Virus record (IMG/VR): IMGVR_UViG_3300009081_000006
Span: 1-41,315 of that record
Reading direction: 5' to 3' (one strand)
DNA length: 41,315 nt
Origin: a virus
Positions within the stretch are counted from its first letter, which is position 1. Each line of letters begins with the position of its first letter. Position numbers and translations under genes: made by a program. The notes under the pieces are model-generated. The model was given only the letters and a program-made list of their open reading frames with translations. It was not told the origin of the DNA and made no database searches. Of this stretch, positions 1 through 8,584 are shown piece by piece.

Positions 1-82
1 GAGCGAGGTCAACGGCGACGAGCCAGTCCCCGAGCGCGAATCTGGAACCCCCGGTCGCGTCCGCGAAGTGACTGACGAACAA
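1..82. repeat. Terminal direct repeat, left copy
   Basis: Bases 1-82 are identical to bases 41234-41315. The reading frame that enters the right copy from 40536 continues without a break through the left copy to a stop at 193. This shows the window is one genome length plus an 82-base overlap. It may be a circular-assembly overlap (terminally redundant or permuted genome) or a short natural terminal repeat; the sequence alone cannot say which. Confidence 0.97.
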
Positions 83-193
83 ATCGAGGCGATGACCATC
101 AAGGAATATGACGCCTTGTTCGACGAGAACGGGCGACCAAAACCGGGGGTCCGCCATCGAGCGACGCGAGGCATCCCCCTGACACAACACTAG
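1..193 (+). CDS. Scaffold-like protein, 3' part (continues from 40536)
   Basis: This is the C-terminal end of the gene that starts at 40536. Frame 2 is open from base 2 (Ser-Glu-Val-Asn-Gly-Asp...) to TAG at 191-193 and joins the right end of the window exactly through the 82-base repeat. Joined, the gene has 891 nt and codes for 296 residues. The tail is basic and ends Gly-Ile-Pro-Leu-Thr-Gln-His. The coat protein gene starts 11 bases after the stop, and the stop itself lies in the coat gene's ribosome binding site (AGGGGG at 192-197). See the entry at 40536 for function. Confidence 0.9.
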   Translation, partial: SEVNGDEPVPERESGTPGRVREVTDEQIEAMTIKEYDALFDENGRPKPGVRHRATRGIPLTQH

Positions 194-204
194 GGGGTTA
201 GCCA

Positions 205-1059
205 GTGGCTACTGGTGCAACGGAATTTGTAGACAAGACGATCGCGGACGGCGTCTTCAGCCCGGATATCTGGAGCAAGCAGGTACTCCGCGCGACCGAG
301 TCGAACCTGGTCATCGCCAAGCTCGTTAACCGCGGCTTCGAGGCGGACGCGACCGTCGGCAAGGCGGTCAAGGTCGCGTCGATCGGCAACCTGGCCGCGC
401 GGGCGAAGGCGGAGAACACCGCCATCACCTACGAGACGGTCGCTGAGAACACAACGACCATCACCTTGAATTTGTGGAGTTACGCTGCGCTCGGCATTGA
501 GGACATCGTCAAGGTGCAGGCCGCGGTTGACGTGCAGAACGAGTACCAGCGCAAGCTCGGGTACGCCGTCGCACGCGACATCGACACCAAGCTGGCGGCG
601 GACTTCGCTGGCTTCAGCCAGACTGTCGGCACGCTCGGCACCGCGGTGTCAGACGCCAACGTCCTGGCGGCGATCAAGCTGCTGGACGACCAGGACGTGC
701 CGCAGAACGAACGCTACTTTGTGATGACTCCGGCAGAAAAGGTGTCGAAGCTGGCGCTCGATCGCTGGAGCAACGCGTTGTATATCGGGGACCGCAACCT
801 GCCGGCCAAGACGGGCGAGCTCGGCAACATGTACGGGCTCGATCTGTACGTGACGACCAACCTGGTCAAGCCCGCCGCGGGGCAAGCGCACAACGCGATC
901 TTCCACCGCGACGCGATCGCGCTGGTGCAGCAGAGGTCGCCCAAGTCGCATCTCTTCTACGACATCGACGTGTTCACCTGGAAGATGGCAGTGGAGACGA
1001 TCTACGGCCACCAGGAGATGCGCGACAACTTCGGTGTCCTGGTTCTCGGCGCGAGCTAA
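205..1059 (+). CDS. Major capsid (coat) protein
   Basis: This 284-residue protein is the probable shell subunit of the head. It starts at GTG 205, seven bases after a strong ribosome binding site (AGGGGG). The N-terminus has an N-arm-like helix (FVDKTIADGVFSPDIW), followed by a beta-rich core with alternating A/T/V segments and long helices (around residues 110-135), and a C-terminus with TIYGHQEMRDNFGVLVL. This layout fits HK97-fold coat proteins of the P22/podovirus environmental type, which are usually 280-430 residues. No delta-domain is needed because a separate scaffold-like gene precedes it. The identification rests on size, composition and position straight after the scaffold; no catalytic motif exists to confirm it. 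Confidence 0.85.
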   Translation: MATGATEFVDKTIADGVFSPDIWSKQVLRATESNLVIAKLVNRGFEADATVGKAVKVASIGNLAARAKAENTAITYETVAENTTTITLNLWSYAALGIEDIVKVQAAVDVQNEYQRKLGYAVARDIDTKLAADFAGFSQTVGTLGTAVSDANVLAAIKLLDDQDVPQNERYFVMTPAEKVSKLALDRWSNALYIGDRNLPAKTGELGNMYGLDLYVTTNLVKPAAGQAHNAIFHRDAIALVQQRSPKSHLFYDIDVFTWKMAVETIYGHQEMRDNFGVLVLGAS

Positions 1060-1064
1060 CGGCC

Positions 1065-1637
1065 ATGCCAGAGACGATTACAGGCAACGAGTTCCTGGAC
1101 GGGCTGCTCGAGCGGACGCCGGTGGCGCCGTCTCAGCCGCGGCGGGGTCAGAACTACAACTACCCCGAGCGTCTGTACCTGCTGCCCGACGGGCGGGTGG
1201 AGTACCTCCAGGGCGACCCTCACAACCGCGCGTACTACGAGGACAAGGGCTATCACCTGATGTCCGACGCGCCCGGGCGTGACGGTCGCCCCTCAGAGGT
1301 CGATCAGTACCTGAAAGTTGAATATCCCAAGATCCTGGCCGAGCAGCGCGAGAAGGCGACGATCATCAACGCCATCCGCAAGGCGGGCGAGAAGGATCGC
1401 AACCTGAATTTCGAGGACGACTTCGACTCGCTGAGCCTGGAAGAGATGCGGGCCGAGCTCAAGCGCATCCAGGACGACTACGGCAAGCCGATCAGGATCT
1501 CGAAGTCGCGAGCGGCGACGCGCGCCGAAGAAAACCGCGATCGCATGCTGCAGGGCGTCGAGACGACCGAGCAGACGTCGATCGAAGCAGTCGAGGCGCG
1601 TCGCATGGCACGCCCTCCGCGAGGGAGTGCGACATGA
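1065..1637 (+). CDS. Hypothetical virion-region protein
   Basis: This 190-residue protein begins at ATG 1065, five bases after the coat protein stop. I do not recognise its family. Residues 30-70 are rich in Tyr, Asp and Gly (NYNYPERLYLLPDGRVEYL). Residues 80-150 are charged and helical, including KAGEKDRNLNFEDDFDSLSL and an EEMRAELKRI stretch. The tail is basic. Position after the coat gene suggests a head-associated or decoration role, but that is only inferred from context. It overlaps the next gene by four bases (ATGA), so the two are probably translationally coupled. Confidence 0.7.
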   Translation: MPETITGNEFLDGLLERTPVAPSQPRRGQNYNYPERLYLLPDGRVEYLQGDPHNRAYYEDKGYHLMSDAPGRDGRPSEVDQYLKVEYPKILAEQREKATIINAIRKAGEKDRNLNFEDDFDSLSLEEMRAELKRIQDDYGKPIRISKSRAATRAEENRDRMLQGVETTEQTSIEAVEARRMARPPRGSAT

Positions 1638-2308
1638 CCGAGCAGAACGAGGGCGCCGCGGCAACGGAGCGCCAGCGCGAGCAGTACCGCCAGGATCGCG
1701 AGCGTCGGGACGAATGGGATAAGCAGCCGTTCCCCAAATCCCGCGAGCGGGAACGTGAGGCGAACGAACGCGCGTACTGGCGCGCCGTGGCGGAGATCCC
1801 GAATCCTGGGCCCGTCGAACCGTTGACCGAGCTCCAGGCGTTTCACGCTGAACAGACCGACCCGCCACCCGGCCCGTACCCCGATCCGCCGCTCGGGCCG
1901 TATCCCGACCCCGTCATCAAAGAGCGCCCATCGGAGGAAGCCGTTTATGGCAGCACAAGAAAACGACGAGAAGAACGACAAGGAGCAGCGGGAACGCGAG
2001 AAGTCCGACAAGGAGAGGGAAGCTCAGGAAGCGCGCGACGAGAAGGCGGAGAAAGCGGAGCAGCGGGCCGAGCAGCGGGCGGCGGAGCGGGAGAAGGACG
2101 AGAGTACGACGAGCCAAACTTCGACGGGTACGACGAGGACGTCCGAGAACGGGCCGAAGGCGCCCCAAGCGCAGCCGCCCCCGAGCGGCAATCTGCCAAC
2201 GTCCGAAAGCCATCCAACGCAAGGTCATCCAACGTTTCCCGGGCCGCAGCCGCCGAGCACAAAGCCGACGGCGGCAACGACAAGCGGGCAGCAGACCGCG
2301 GCGCCTGA
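1634..2308 (+). CDS. Charged hypothetical protein; 3' half overlaps next gene
   Basis: The start at ATG 1634 is supported by GAGGGAG seven bases upstream and by overlap with the previous stop. The first ~105 residues are charged and then proline-rich (repeated GPYPDPP), with codon use typical of this genome. From 1947 to the stop at 2308 the gene overlaps the next gene in another frame for 362 bases. There it reads as low-complexity Arg/Gly/Ala, apart from an acidic island near residue 160 (DEPNFDGYDEDV). The full 224-residue product may be real overprinting; otherwise the functional protein may be only the N-terminal part. No known domain is seen. Confidence 0.55.
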   Translation: MTEQNEGAAATERQREQYRQDRERRDEWDKQPFPKSREREREANERAYWRAVAEIPNPGPVEPLTELQAFHAEQTDPPPGPYPDPPLGPYPDPVIKERPSEEAVYGSTRKRREERQGAAGTREVRQGEGSSGSARREGGESGAAGRAAGGGAGEGREYDEPNFDGYDEDVRERAEGAPSAAAPERQSANVRKPSNARSSNVSRAAAAEHKADGGNDKRAADRGA

Positions 2309-2762
2309 CGAGAAGCTGGACCCCAAGAGCGGCGACATGCTGGTCGATCCGCGCCCGACGGCGCCGCCGATCATGCTCGGGGACGCCGATTACGTCTTTC
2401 CGCCCGCGGCGGCGAGTTCGGAGGAAGTCCTGGCGCTGGAGCCGAATCGGTACGAAGACGCCGTCGACGGCCCCGACGAGCAGATCGCGCAGACCACGTA
2501 CGTTCACTGGACCCGCCCCGATGGCGGCGACTTCATCGCGCCTCTGAGCACCGTGGAGGTCTACGAGCGCAAGGGCTACAAGCGCGGGGAGGATGAAGAG
2601 ATTCCTGATCTGGTGGCGTACATGGCCGAGAACGCCAAGAGCGACGAGCAGCGCGAGCGTGACAAGCGGTCGAAGGAACGCATCGAGCAGCATGATCGCG
2701 ACCGTAGGGAGCTGCTGAAGCAACAGGACGATCGACGGCGGGAGCAGGCGCGTGCCGGTTGA
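1947..2762 (+). CDS. Charged, coiled-coil virion-region protein
   Basis: This 271-residue protein starts at ATG 1947 with GGAGGA eight bases upstream, one of the best ribosome binding sites in the region. Residues 1-50 are almost entirely Glu, Lys, Arg, Gln and Ala (likely a long helix). Residues 50-120 are a disordered Ser/Thr/Pro linker. Residues 130-225 form the only ordered-looking part, with a Tyr-containing beta segment (TYVHWTRPDGGDFIAPLSTV). The tail is again a charged helix (residues 225-271). The segment TVEVYERKGYKRGED resembles the YYEDKGYHLM stretch of the protein at 1065, hinting at a shared small motif. Function is unknown; a head or connector accessory protein is a guess from position. 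Confidence 0.75.
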   Translation: MAAQENDEKNDKEQREREKSDKEREAQEARDEKAEKAEQRAEQRAAEREKDESTTSQTSTGTTRTSENGPKAPQAQPPPSGNLPTSESHPTQGHPTFPGPQPPSTKPTAATTSGQQTAAPDEKLDPKSGDMLVDPRPTAPPIMLGDADYVFPPAAASSEEVLALEPNRYEDAVDGPDEQIAQTTYVHWTRPDGGDFIAPLSTVEVYERKGYKRGEDEEIPDLVAYMAENAKSDEQRERDKRSKERIEQHDRDRRELLKQQDDRRREQARAG

Positions 2763-3225
2763 CGGGACGTCGATCGAGTCGCAGATCGGTGCCGCGCAGG
2801 GGCTGTGGACGCACACGCCCGTCGATTGGGCGGGTAACGAGGGTCCGGCGAAGCCGGGCTCCTGGCCCAACAATGCGATCGCCGGCCAGTTCAGCACGGC
2901 GACTGGCACTCGGCCTGGCAACCCGGGCGCACCGGGTAGTGCGACCGCGGCAGGCATTACTTTGGGGACGCCGACGGGCGTTACCAGCACAACGGCGACC
3001 ATCAACTGGACGGTCGCCGCTGGTGCCGGCACGGTGTCGAATGTCGAGTGGGGGCTGACAACGAATTACGGAACATCTGGCGCCAATCAGAACGGCGCTG
3101 GCGCGAAGACCACGCCGCTGACGGGTCTGACGCCATCGACCACGTACCACTACCGCATCAGAGCGACGCTCAACGCCGTGACGAACTACACCGAAGACGA
3201 CGTCTTCAGCACACCGGCGACCTAG
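2752..3225 (+). CDS. Fibronectin type III-like virion protein
   Basis: This 157-residue protein starts at GTG 2752, overlapping the previous stop by 11 bases, with GGAG about seven bases upstream. After a Gly/Pro-rich N-terminus (residues 1-65), residues 68-157 look like one Fn3 sandwich. The signs are the TGVTSTTATINWTV strand pair, GLTTNYG, and the characteristic LTGLTPSTTYHYRIRA core followed by a final FSTPAT strand. Fn3 and other Ig-like domains are common on phage head and tail surfaces, where they are thought to bind cell-surface carbohydrates weakly. The domain call is by motif reading; the virion location is inferred from neighbours. Confidence 0.75.
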   Translation: MPVDGTSIESQIGAAQGLWTHTPVDWAGNEGPAKPGSWPNNAIAGQFSTATGTRPGNPGAPGSATAAGITLGTPTGVTSTTATINWTVAAGAGTVSNVEWGLTTNYGTSGANQNGAGAKTTPLTGLTPSTTYHYRIRATLNAVTNYTEDDVFSTPAT

Positions 3226-3248
3226 CCGCCGAAAAAGGAGCGCCATCC

Positions 3249-3485
3249 ATGTCTCAGCCGAATCCACCACGCCCGCCGGGTCCGCCCGACCACCCGCACG
3301 GCGGACCACCAGGCCAGACCGGCGACCATCCGCAGGGCGGGCCACCGGGTCAGGAGAAGCCCCGCCCCGAACAGGATCTGCCTGAGTCGCCACCGCGCCC
3401 GGAGCAAACGCCAGGTCCGCAGCCGCCCGATCCGGGTGAGCTCGATGACGACGACCAGCCCGAGGCGCCCGAGCGACCGCGATGA
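3249..3485 (+). CDS. Proline-rich small protein
   Basis: This 78-residue protein is about one-third proline, with repeated PPG, GGPPGQ and PEQ units and an acidic patch (DDDDQPE) before a short basic end. It is probably unstructured. The start is ATG 3249 because AAGGAG lies eight bases upstream; longer in-frame starts would run into the Fn3 gene. It overlaps the next gene by ATGA. No family is recognised. Its repeats resemble the Gly-Pro-rich leader of the collagen-like fibre at 3820. Confidence 0.7.
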   Translation: MSQPNPPRPPGPPDHPHGGPPGQTGDHPQGGPPGQEKPRPEQDLPESPPRPEQTPGPQPPDPGELDDDDQPEAPERPR

Positions 3486-3706
3486 GCGACGAGCGGACGC
3501 CGGACGTCATCGACGGCGCTCGGTTCCTGGGCATGTCGCGGGCCGAGGGCATGCATGAGCTCGGCATCAGCGACGAGCGGGCGTACGCCAGGGCGTACCG
3601 CGACGTCGAGGCGGCGGTGAACGCTCGCGACAACCGTGAATCGCAGGGGGGCGTTCGTGCCCCCATCGTCATCAAGCGTGCAGGACGGGAGGTTACCGAT
3701 GCCTAA
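3482..3706 (+). CDS. Small hypothetical protein
   Basis: This 74-residue protein begins in the ATGA overlap with the previous stop. It reads as a short helical protein with an [19 protein letters not shown] helix and a basic C-terminus. The next gene starts inside its last codons at 3699. No domain is recognised and nothing beyond co-transcription with head genes suggests a role. Confidence 0.6.
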   Translation: MSDERTPDVIDGARFLGMSRAEGMHELGISDERAYARAYRDVEAAVNARDNRESQGGVRAPIVIKRAGREVTDA

Positions 3707-3818
3707 GGTCGGCAAACAGATCTTCGCCTACGGTAAGAAGGGCGAGCAGCAGGCCGCGGCGACGGCACGGAGAACCGGCCAGAAGGTAACGGTTACGAAG
3801 GTCAAGAAGAGCAAGTAG
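3699..3818 (+). CDS. Small basic protein (39 aa)
   Basis: I place the start at ATG 3699, with GGGAGG six bases upstream, rather than at an in-frame ATG at 3636 that would lie inside the previous gene. The 39-residue product has ten lysines and an [20 protein letters not shown]-type tail. Such short basic proteins are common beside phage structural genes; nucleic-acid contact is plausible but unproven. The gene overlaps the end of its upstream neighbour by eight bases. Confidence 0.6.
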   Translation: MPKVGKQIFAYGKKGEQQAAATARRTGQKVTVTKVKKSK

Positions 3819-3819
3819 G

Positions 3820-4938
3820 GTGGTAAGCGCACCCCCGCTGCTGCCGCTGTCGAGTTCGCCGCCGTCGTATTCACCGCCGCTGGTTCCGCCAAATACGGTT
3901 CCACCGCTGCAGCCGACGCCGCCTCCGCTCGAGCCGAGTCCGCCAGCACCGTGGACCGGTCCGCCAGGACCACCAGGACCACAGGGCGAGCAGGGTCCGA
4001 CGGGGGCCACCGGTCCGCAGGGCGAACAGGGTGATACCGGCCCGCAGGGGGCGCAGGGCGAACAGGGCGAGCAGGGAATCCAGGGTCCGCCAGGTGGCGC
4101 TCCGTCCTGGCAGGGCGAGTGGTCGGCGGCGGTCGACTACGCCAGCAACGACGCGGTCAGCCTGGACGGTTCGAGCTTCTATGCTGCGGGCGATCCGTCA
4201 CTCGGCACCGCGCCACCATCGGCACCGTGGCAGCAGATCGCGGCCAAAGGCGACACCGGCCCGCAGGGCGTCCAGGGGCCGCAAGGTATCCAGGGACCGG
4301 TTGGCCCGCAGGGCGACCAGGGGCCGACCGGCGCGCAGGGCGCAACGGGTGCCACAGGGGCGCAAGGTATTCAGGGTCCAGCAGGCGCGACTGGTCCAGA
4401 GGGACCGCAGGGTGATCCTGGTCCGCAGGGCGCTACAGGCACAACGGGCGCGCAGGGTCCGAAGGGGGACACTGGCGATACCGGCGCGCAAGGCATTCAG
4501 GGTCCGCAGGGCATTCAGGGCGTACCAGGAACGCCAGGTGCCGCGGGCGAGAAGTGGTTCACCCAGGCCGGCGCACCGGCAGGTGGCACTGGCGTCGTCG
4601 GTGACTGGTCGCTTAACTCAACGAACGGCGACTACTACGAGAAGACGGGTGCCTCAGCCTGGACGCTGCGCGGGAACCTGCGCGGCCCGCAAGGGATTCA
4701 AGGCATCCAGGGACCAGCGGGTACGACGGGCTCGCAGGGGCCAGCCGGTCCTGGCGTCCCGACAGGCGGCACCACCGGCCAGATTTTGGCGAAGACCAGC
4801 GCGACGGACTTCGCGACGGCGTGGCAGAACGTCATCGTGACGCAGACGATGTGGGATGCGCTGGTCGCGCGGGTGGCGGCGCTCGAGGCGCGGCCAGTTA
4901 TCAATTCCATTGACGACCTGGTGTACGGGCCAGCCTGA
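3820..4938 (+). CDS. Collagen-like tail fibre or appendage protein
   Basis: This 372-residue protein starts at GTG 3820, two bases after the previous stop, without a clear ribosome binding site. Residues 1-45 are a Pro/Ser leader. Residues 48-90, 145-245 and 290-315 are Gly-X-Y triplets rich in GPQG, GPTG and GIQG, which form a collagen-type triple helix. Between the triplet blocks, residues 92-138 ([20 protein letters not shown], then FYAA) look like a small carbohydrate-binding module of the CBM5/12 kind. Residues 248-285 repeat the idea with a [14 protein letters not shown] strand pair. The C-terminus has a [18 protein letters not shown] coiled coil that could trimerise the chains. A host-binding fibre is likely. 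Confidence 0.85.
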   Translation: MVSAPPLLPLSSSPPSYSPPLVPPNTVPPLQPTPPPLEPSPPAPWTGPPGPPGPQGEQGPTGATGPQGEQGDTGPQGAQGEQGEQGIQGPPGGAPSWQGEWSAAVDYASNDAVSLDGSSFYAAGDPSLGTAPPSAPWQQIAAKGDTGPQGVQGPQGIQGPVGPQGDQGPTGAQGATGATGAQGIQGPAGATGPEGPQGDPGPQGATGTTGAQGPKGDTGDTGAQGIQGPQGIQGVPGTPGAAGEKWFTQAGAPAGGTGVVGDWSLNSTNGDYYEKTGASAWTLRGNLRGPQGIQGIQGPAGTTGSQGPAGPGVPTGGTTGQILAKTSATDFATAWQNVIVTQTMWDALVARVAALEARPVINSIDDLVYGPA

Positions 4939-5978
4939 TGCCTTCACTTGCTCAGTACCGCCGCGCGGTCGCAGTTGAGAGTGGCCCGTACATCGGGCCC
5001 GAGAGCTACGTCGTCCGCGCGACCAGTGGCTCGGATACGACCAAGATCGTGTGCTCGGCGTACCCGATTCGATCAGGCATCCCGCAGGCCGACATGTACG
5101 TCGAGCGACCGCTGTACCGTCCGGACGCGCAGCGTCTTGAGGATCGCAACCGTTACGTGATGATGTACGACCCGCCGACGGGAACGCTCGAGCCCGATCT
5201 GCCGTGGACCTTGCCGCCGATCGCGCCACCGGGCGGGTCGACGTACGAGAACATGGAGGCGTACCAGTACGGCGGCTCGGACATGCCGCCATTTGGCGGG
5301 CTGGAGATGTTCCAGTACGAAGAGCTCGAAGACCTGGGCGCGACCGGCGTGGGCGAGCGGTTCGAGATCCTGGGCCCGTTCGACGTCCCGACGCTGCACC
5401 AGTTGATCAACGATGGGCTGAAGCAGTGCTGGATGGTAGTCGAGGTCGCGTGTGTGACGACGCCAGGTGCCTCACGTCACTCGCTGGAGATCGTCTCACC
5501 ATGGCTGCAAGACGCCAACCATGTGCGGCAGGCCGGCGTTTTGACCTACGGTGAGGATCGTAACCAGGCTGATCCGTTCGATCGGATCGTGCATGGCGCC
5601 GTCGAGCGTGACGGCGGCACTTTCTACTTCAACACCGATCGGCGCACGTTCGCGGAAGGCGACATTCTGTTCCTGCGCTGCTACAAGCGCGCATACGACC
5701 ACTGCCGCCCCGCGGGCGGCGTGTACGGCGACAAGTCGGGGCTGGAGCTCGATACCGATGAGGCGCCGATCGAGCGGGATTGGCTAGCGTCGAGCGCGCT
5801 TACGGTGGGTTGGCGGCGTTTCGCGCACATTCTCGAACCGCAGGCGAACCAGCGCCTGATCCGCGACCAGGTAAGCGCCGCGGCGTGGTTCACCGATCGC
5901 AGTCGGCAGCACTTCACCGCGGTCGCACCGACGCTGACGTTCCGCCCCGCGCGGCGGTTCGGGCCGGTCCACGTATGA
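4938..5978 (+). CDS. Structural protein of unknown family
   Basis: This 346-residue protein starts at ATG 4938 in a TGATG overlap with the fibre stop, so translation is probably coupled. It has no recognised motif but reads as a well-folded mixed protein, with many Tyr/Asp/Pro segments (YVMMYDPPTGTLEPDLPW), a region around residues 150-175 with two cysteines (QCWMVVEVACV), and a beta-rich C-terminal third. Its place between fibre and a large tail-type protein suggests a tail hub, tube or connector component. That is inference only. Confidence 0.7.
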   Translation: MPSLAQYRRAVAVESGPYIGPESYVVRATSGSDTTKIVCSAYPIRSGIPQADMYVERPLYRPDAQRLEDRNRYVMMYDPPTGTLEPDLPWTLPPIAPPGGSTYENMEAYQYGGSDMPPFGGLEMFQYEELEDLGATGVGERFEILGPFDVPTLHQLINDGLKQCWMVVEVACVTTPGASRHSLEIVSPWLQDANHVRQAGVLTYGEDRNQADPFDRIVHGAVERDGGTFYFNTDRRTFAEGDILFLRCYKRAYDHCRPAGGVYGDKSGLELDTDEAPIERDWLASSALTVGWRRFAHILEPQANQRLIRDQVSAAAWFTDRSRQHFTAVAPTLTFRPARRFGPVHV

Positions 5979-7885
5979 GCATCTATTCGGCTAGGAAAAG
6001 TCCATTTCCCTATCACCTGAAGATCGGTGCGACCGGACTGTTGCTCGGTTCGGCGGGACCAAACAAGCCGATGCTGGTGTCGAGCAAGACGCAGGACATC
6101 AGTCAGGTGTCGCCGCCGGACTTCAGCTATGCGGGCACCAGTCCTATCAGCGATCGCGATCAGCCGTACGAGTCGCTCGTTTTGGGCTACGGGCTGAAGA
6201 CGCAGGAGAAGTGGCAGGACTCCCGTTATGCCTACGCCAGCGCGGTCGACCTGTCGGTCTGGCCCTGGTGCAAGGGGCCGGAGATCCCGACGGTCACGCC
6301 AGCGACGTTTGACCCAACGGGGTACGCGTTCTTCTTCGAGCTCGGTGGCGTGCTGTACTGCGCGCAAGGTCGTTACGTACTGCGCCGCGACAGCGACACC
6401 GTCTGGACGATGGTCAAGGACTTCGGCGCCGCGGCCAGCGTGCTTAACGTGGCGGTGTTCGCCAGTAACTTCGACGGCATCCAACGGGCCTGGGTCGCAC
6501 TGTCCAGCGGGCCGGCGCAGTATTCGAGCAACGGAACGACCTGGACGGCAATGACGACGTTTGCTGCTCTGGCGTTCGTGTCAGTTGGTCGTGAATGGTG
6601 GTGGGCCGACGATGTCAATCGTCTGCGGAAGTGCGACACCAATGCCGATCCGACGCTGGAGGCGAACTACACCAGTTTGATTTTCAGGGCGGGCGACAAA
6701 CTCGCGCCGATTACGGCGCTGATGGTAACGGCGTCGGGCACGCTGATCATTGCCAAGACGGATGGTCTGTACACCCTGAATCAGGCTGGCGACGATCGCC
6801 AGTTATTCCCGTTCCTGCGGTTCGGAACGCACAGTGGCAACGGCAAGGCGTGGGGCCAGTTCGAGAACGACCTGTACACGGCGTACACCAACAACCTGAT
6901 CAAGATCGGACCCGACCTGTCGGGCAATGAGATCGGGCCGGAGAAGCTGGTTAACAACGACTCGCCGGTGCGCGGCGCCGTCTCGGCCTTTGCCGCGGTC
7001 GGGACGCGCTTTGCGTACGTCGGCATCCACAACCAGGACACGAACACCGGCTACCTGATGAAGTATGGCGGGTACGTTGAGAAGGACGGTCAGACCGAGC
7101 ACCTGGATGCCTGGCACGGCTCGTTGTGCGTTCCGTTCAGCGGCTACATCAACCACATGTTCGTGTCGACCATCGGCGCGCCGCAGTTTCACACGCGTAC
7201 CTGGCTAGTGTTCCGAGACGGCAGGATCGGCTACATGATCAATCCGTGCGTCTCGAATCCCGCGGCGTGCTCGCAGTACCGATTCCACGTCGGGACGGGC
7301 TTTGTCGAACTGCCGCTGTGGCATGGCGGTTATCACGCTAGCGTCAAGAGCCTGCGGCACTTCTCGGTCACCGGCATGCGGCTGGACGGGCAGAACTACG
7401 TCACCCTGGACTACAAGCTCGATCCCAAGGCGGTCCTGTTCACGGCGTTCGGCAACACGTTCGATTCTGCGACCTACGAGAGCGCGCCGTTCCCCACCGA
7501 CGCCAGCGCGACGCTGGCAGTGTTCCGCGTCAACCTGACGAACACCGTCAATACGGCGTCGCCGCTGGTGTCGGCGGTGTCGATCGGGCATGCGCTGCGG
7601 CCCACGCGCTTCATGCAGGTAGAGCTCACGATCCTGTGCAGCGACGGCCTGGTGCGCCGCGACGGGGTGCCGCTGCGAATCGGGCGGCGCCAGATCCAGC
7701 GTGTGGTCGAGGAAGCGGTCGATAATCCTGGTGCGGTGACGTGCGTGCTGCCCGACGAGAGCACCCAGGATCTGTCGTTTACCGACTACGCGATCGCGCA
7801 ATCGTTCGATGAGATCGGGCGTCAGTGGCGTGGGTCGCTGACGGTTAAAGCAGTGCAGTGGAACACGGTTCTGACGGAGGTCTAA
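5975..7885 (+). CDS. Large beta-rich tail or head-tail structural protein
   Basis: I use ATG 5975, which overlaps the previous stop (ATGA), giving 636 residues; the in-frame extension to 5780 would lie inside the upstream gene. The protein has repeated short strands with Trp/Tyr/Gly turns, such as YVLRRDSDTVWTMVKDF, QRAWVALSSGPAQYSSNGTT, ITALMVTASGTLIIAKTDGL and FAYVGIHNQDTNTGYLMKY. Spaced about 45-50 residues apart, they resemble propeller blades. The last 130 residues are a separate beta domain. This pattern is seen in podovirus tube or adsorption-apparatus proteins, but I cannot name a family. Confidence 0.7.
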   Translation: MSIYSARKSPFPYHLKIGATGLLLGSAGPNKPMLVSSKTQDISQVSPPDFSYAGTSPISDRDQPYESLVLGYGLKTQEKWQDSRYAYASAVDLSVWPWCKGPEIPTVTPATFDPTGYAFFFELGGVLYCAQGRYVLRRDSDTVWTMVKDFGAAASVLNVAVFASNFDGIQRAWVALSSGPAQYSSNGTTWTAMTTFAALAFVSVGREWWWADDVNRLRKCDTNADPTLEANYTSLIFRAGDKLAPITALMVTASGTLIIAKTDGLYTLNQAGDDRQLFPFLRFGTHSGNGKAWGQFENDLYTAYTNNLIKIGPDLSGNEIGPEKLVNNDSPVRGAVSAFAAVGTRFAYVGIHNQDTNTGYLMKYGGYVEKDGQTEHLDAWHGSLCVPFSGYINHMFVSTIGAPQFHTRTWLVFRDGRIGYMINPCVSNPAACSQYRFHVGTGFVELPLWHGGYHASVKSLRHFSVTGMRLDGQNYVTLDYKLDPKAVLFTAFGNTFDSATYESAPFPTDASATLAVFRVNLTNTVNTASPLVSAVSIGHALRPTRFMQVELTILCSDGLVRRDGVPLRIGRRQIQRVVEEAVDNPGAVTCVLPDESTQDLSFTDYAIAQSFDEIGRQWRGSLTVKAVQWNTVLTEV

Positions 7886-8584
7886 ATGGCGCGAATCGAA
7901 ACTGATCCGAACTACACCATCCCGACGTTTTCGCGGGCAACTGCGCCTACGGACCTGTTCAAGGCGACCGACGTCCAGGGGCTGGCGGCGGCGATGAGCA
8001 CGCATAACCATGATGGAGCCGGGAAAGGGCTGGTCCTCGCCGCCGGCACCATCACTGGCAGCATGATCGCCGCGGGCACGATCACCGCCACCAACATCCT
8101 GACTGGCACGATCGACAACTCGAAGCTCCAGGACGGCACGATCGAGTCGAACAAGATCAAGGACGGCACGATCGTTACGGGAGATATGGCCGACGGGTCG
8201 GTCACGTCATTCGTCAACGCAGGGGGGTTCATCAGTCCTTCGACTACAAGCACAAGCCCGGTACTCATTCCGAGCCTGGTGACCCCGTCGATGTCCGTTC
8301 AAGGCGGGCGCGCCATATTGGTCAGCGGGCACATAACGGTGCAGTATTCCTCAGTCTCGAACTGCAATCTGTTCCTGTACCGCGATTCGACGCAGCTTGG
8401 TGCGCTGGCGATCGCGCAATCGGCGTCCGCTTCGCAGATCCTGCCGCTGGCGTTTACGTACATGGACAACGGAGCCACCGCCGGTGCGCATACGTGGAGT
8501 CTGTACTGGTCGACCAGCGGTCCGTCTATCTCCCTGGTGGGTGCGGCCTACTCCGAAATATGGGCGATGGATATCAAGCGATGA
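7886..8584 (+). CDS. Repeat-containing tail fibre/tip protein
   Basis: This 232-residue protein starts at ATG 7886 after GGAGGTCTAA. Residues 50-108 hold short repeats centred on GTI (AAGTITGSMIAAGTITATNI, GTIDNSKLQDGTI, and so on), typical of fibrous beta-prism or beta-helix shafts in phage tail fibres. Residues 115-232 form a Ser/Thr-rich beta domain that ends YSEIWAMDIKR and may be the receptor-binding tip. No chaperone-type cleavage motif is visible. It overlaps the next gene by ATGA. Confidence 0.75.
   Translation: MARIETDPNYTIPTFSRATAPTDLFKATDVQGLAAAMSTHNHDGAGKGLVLAAGTITGSMIAAGTITATNILTGTIDNSKLQDGTIESNKIKDGTIVTGDMADGSVTSFVNAGGFISPSTTSTSPVLIPSLVTPSMSVQGGRAILVSGHITVQYSSVSNCNLFLYRDSTQLGALAIAQSASASQILPLAFTYMDNGATAGAHTWSLYWSTSGPSISLVGAAYSEIWAMDIKR

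Noticed and set aside
1917-3032. 371-aa minus-strand open frame opposite the small structural genes
   Set aside because: It is Arg/Leu/Val-rich code complementary to well-supported plus-strand genes with ribosome binding sites; a common effect in high-GC DNA.
3960-4550. Regular short repeats resembling a CRISPR array
   Set aside because: The repeats are 9-18 bases, in frame, and code for Gly-X-Y triplets; no spacers of uniform length and no cas genes are present.
4031-4840. 269-aa Arg-rich plus-strand frame inside the fibre gene
   Set aside because: It is the shifted reading of Gly-X-Y collagen codons, without a start signal.
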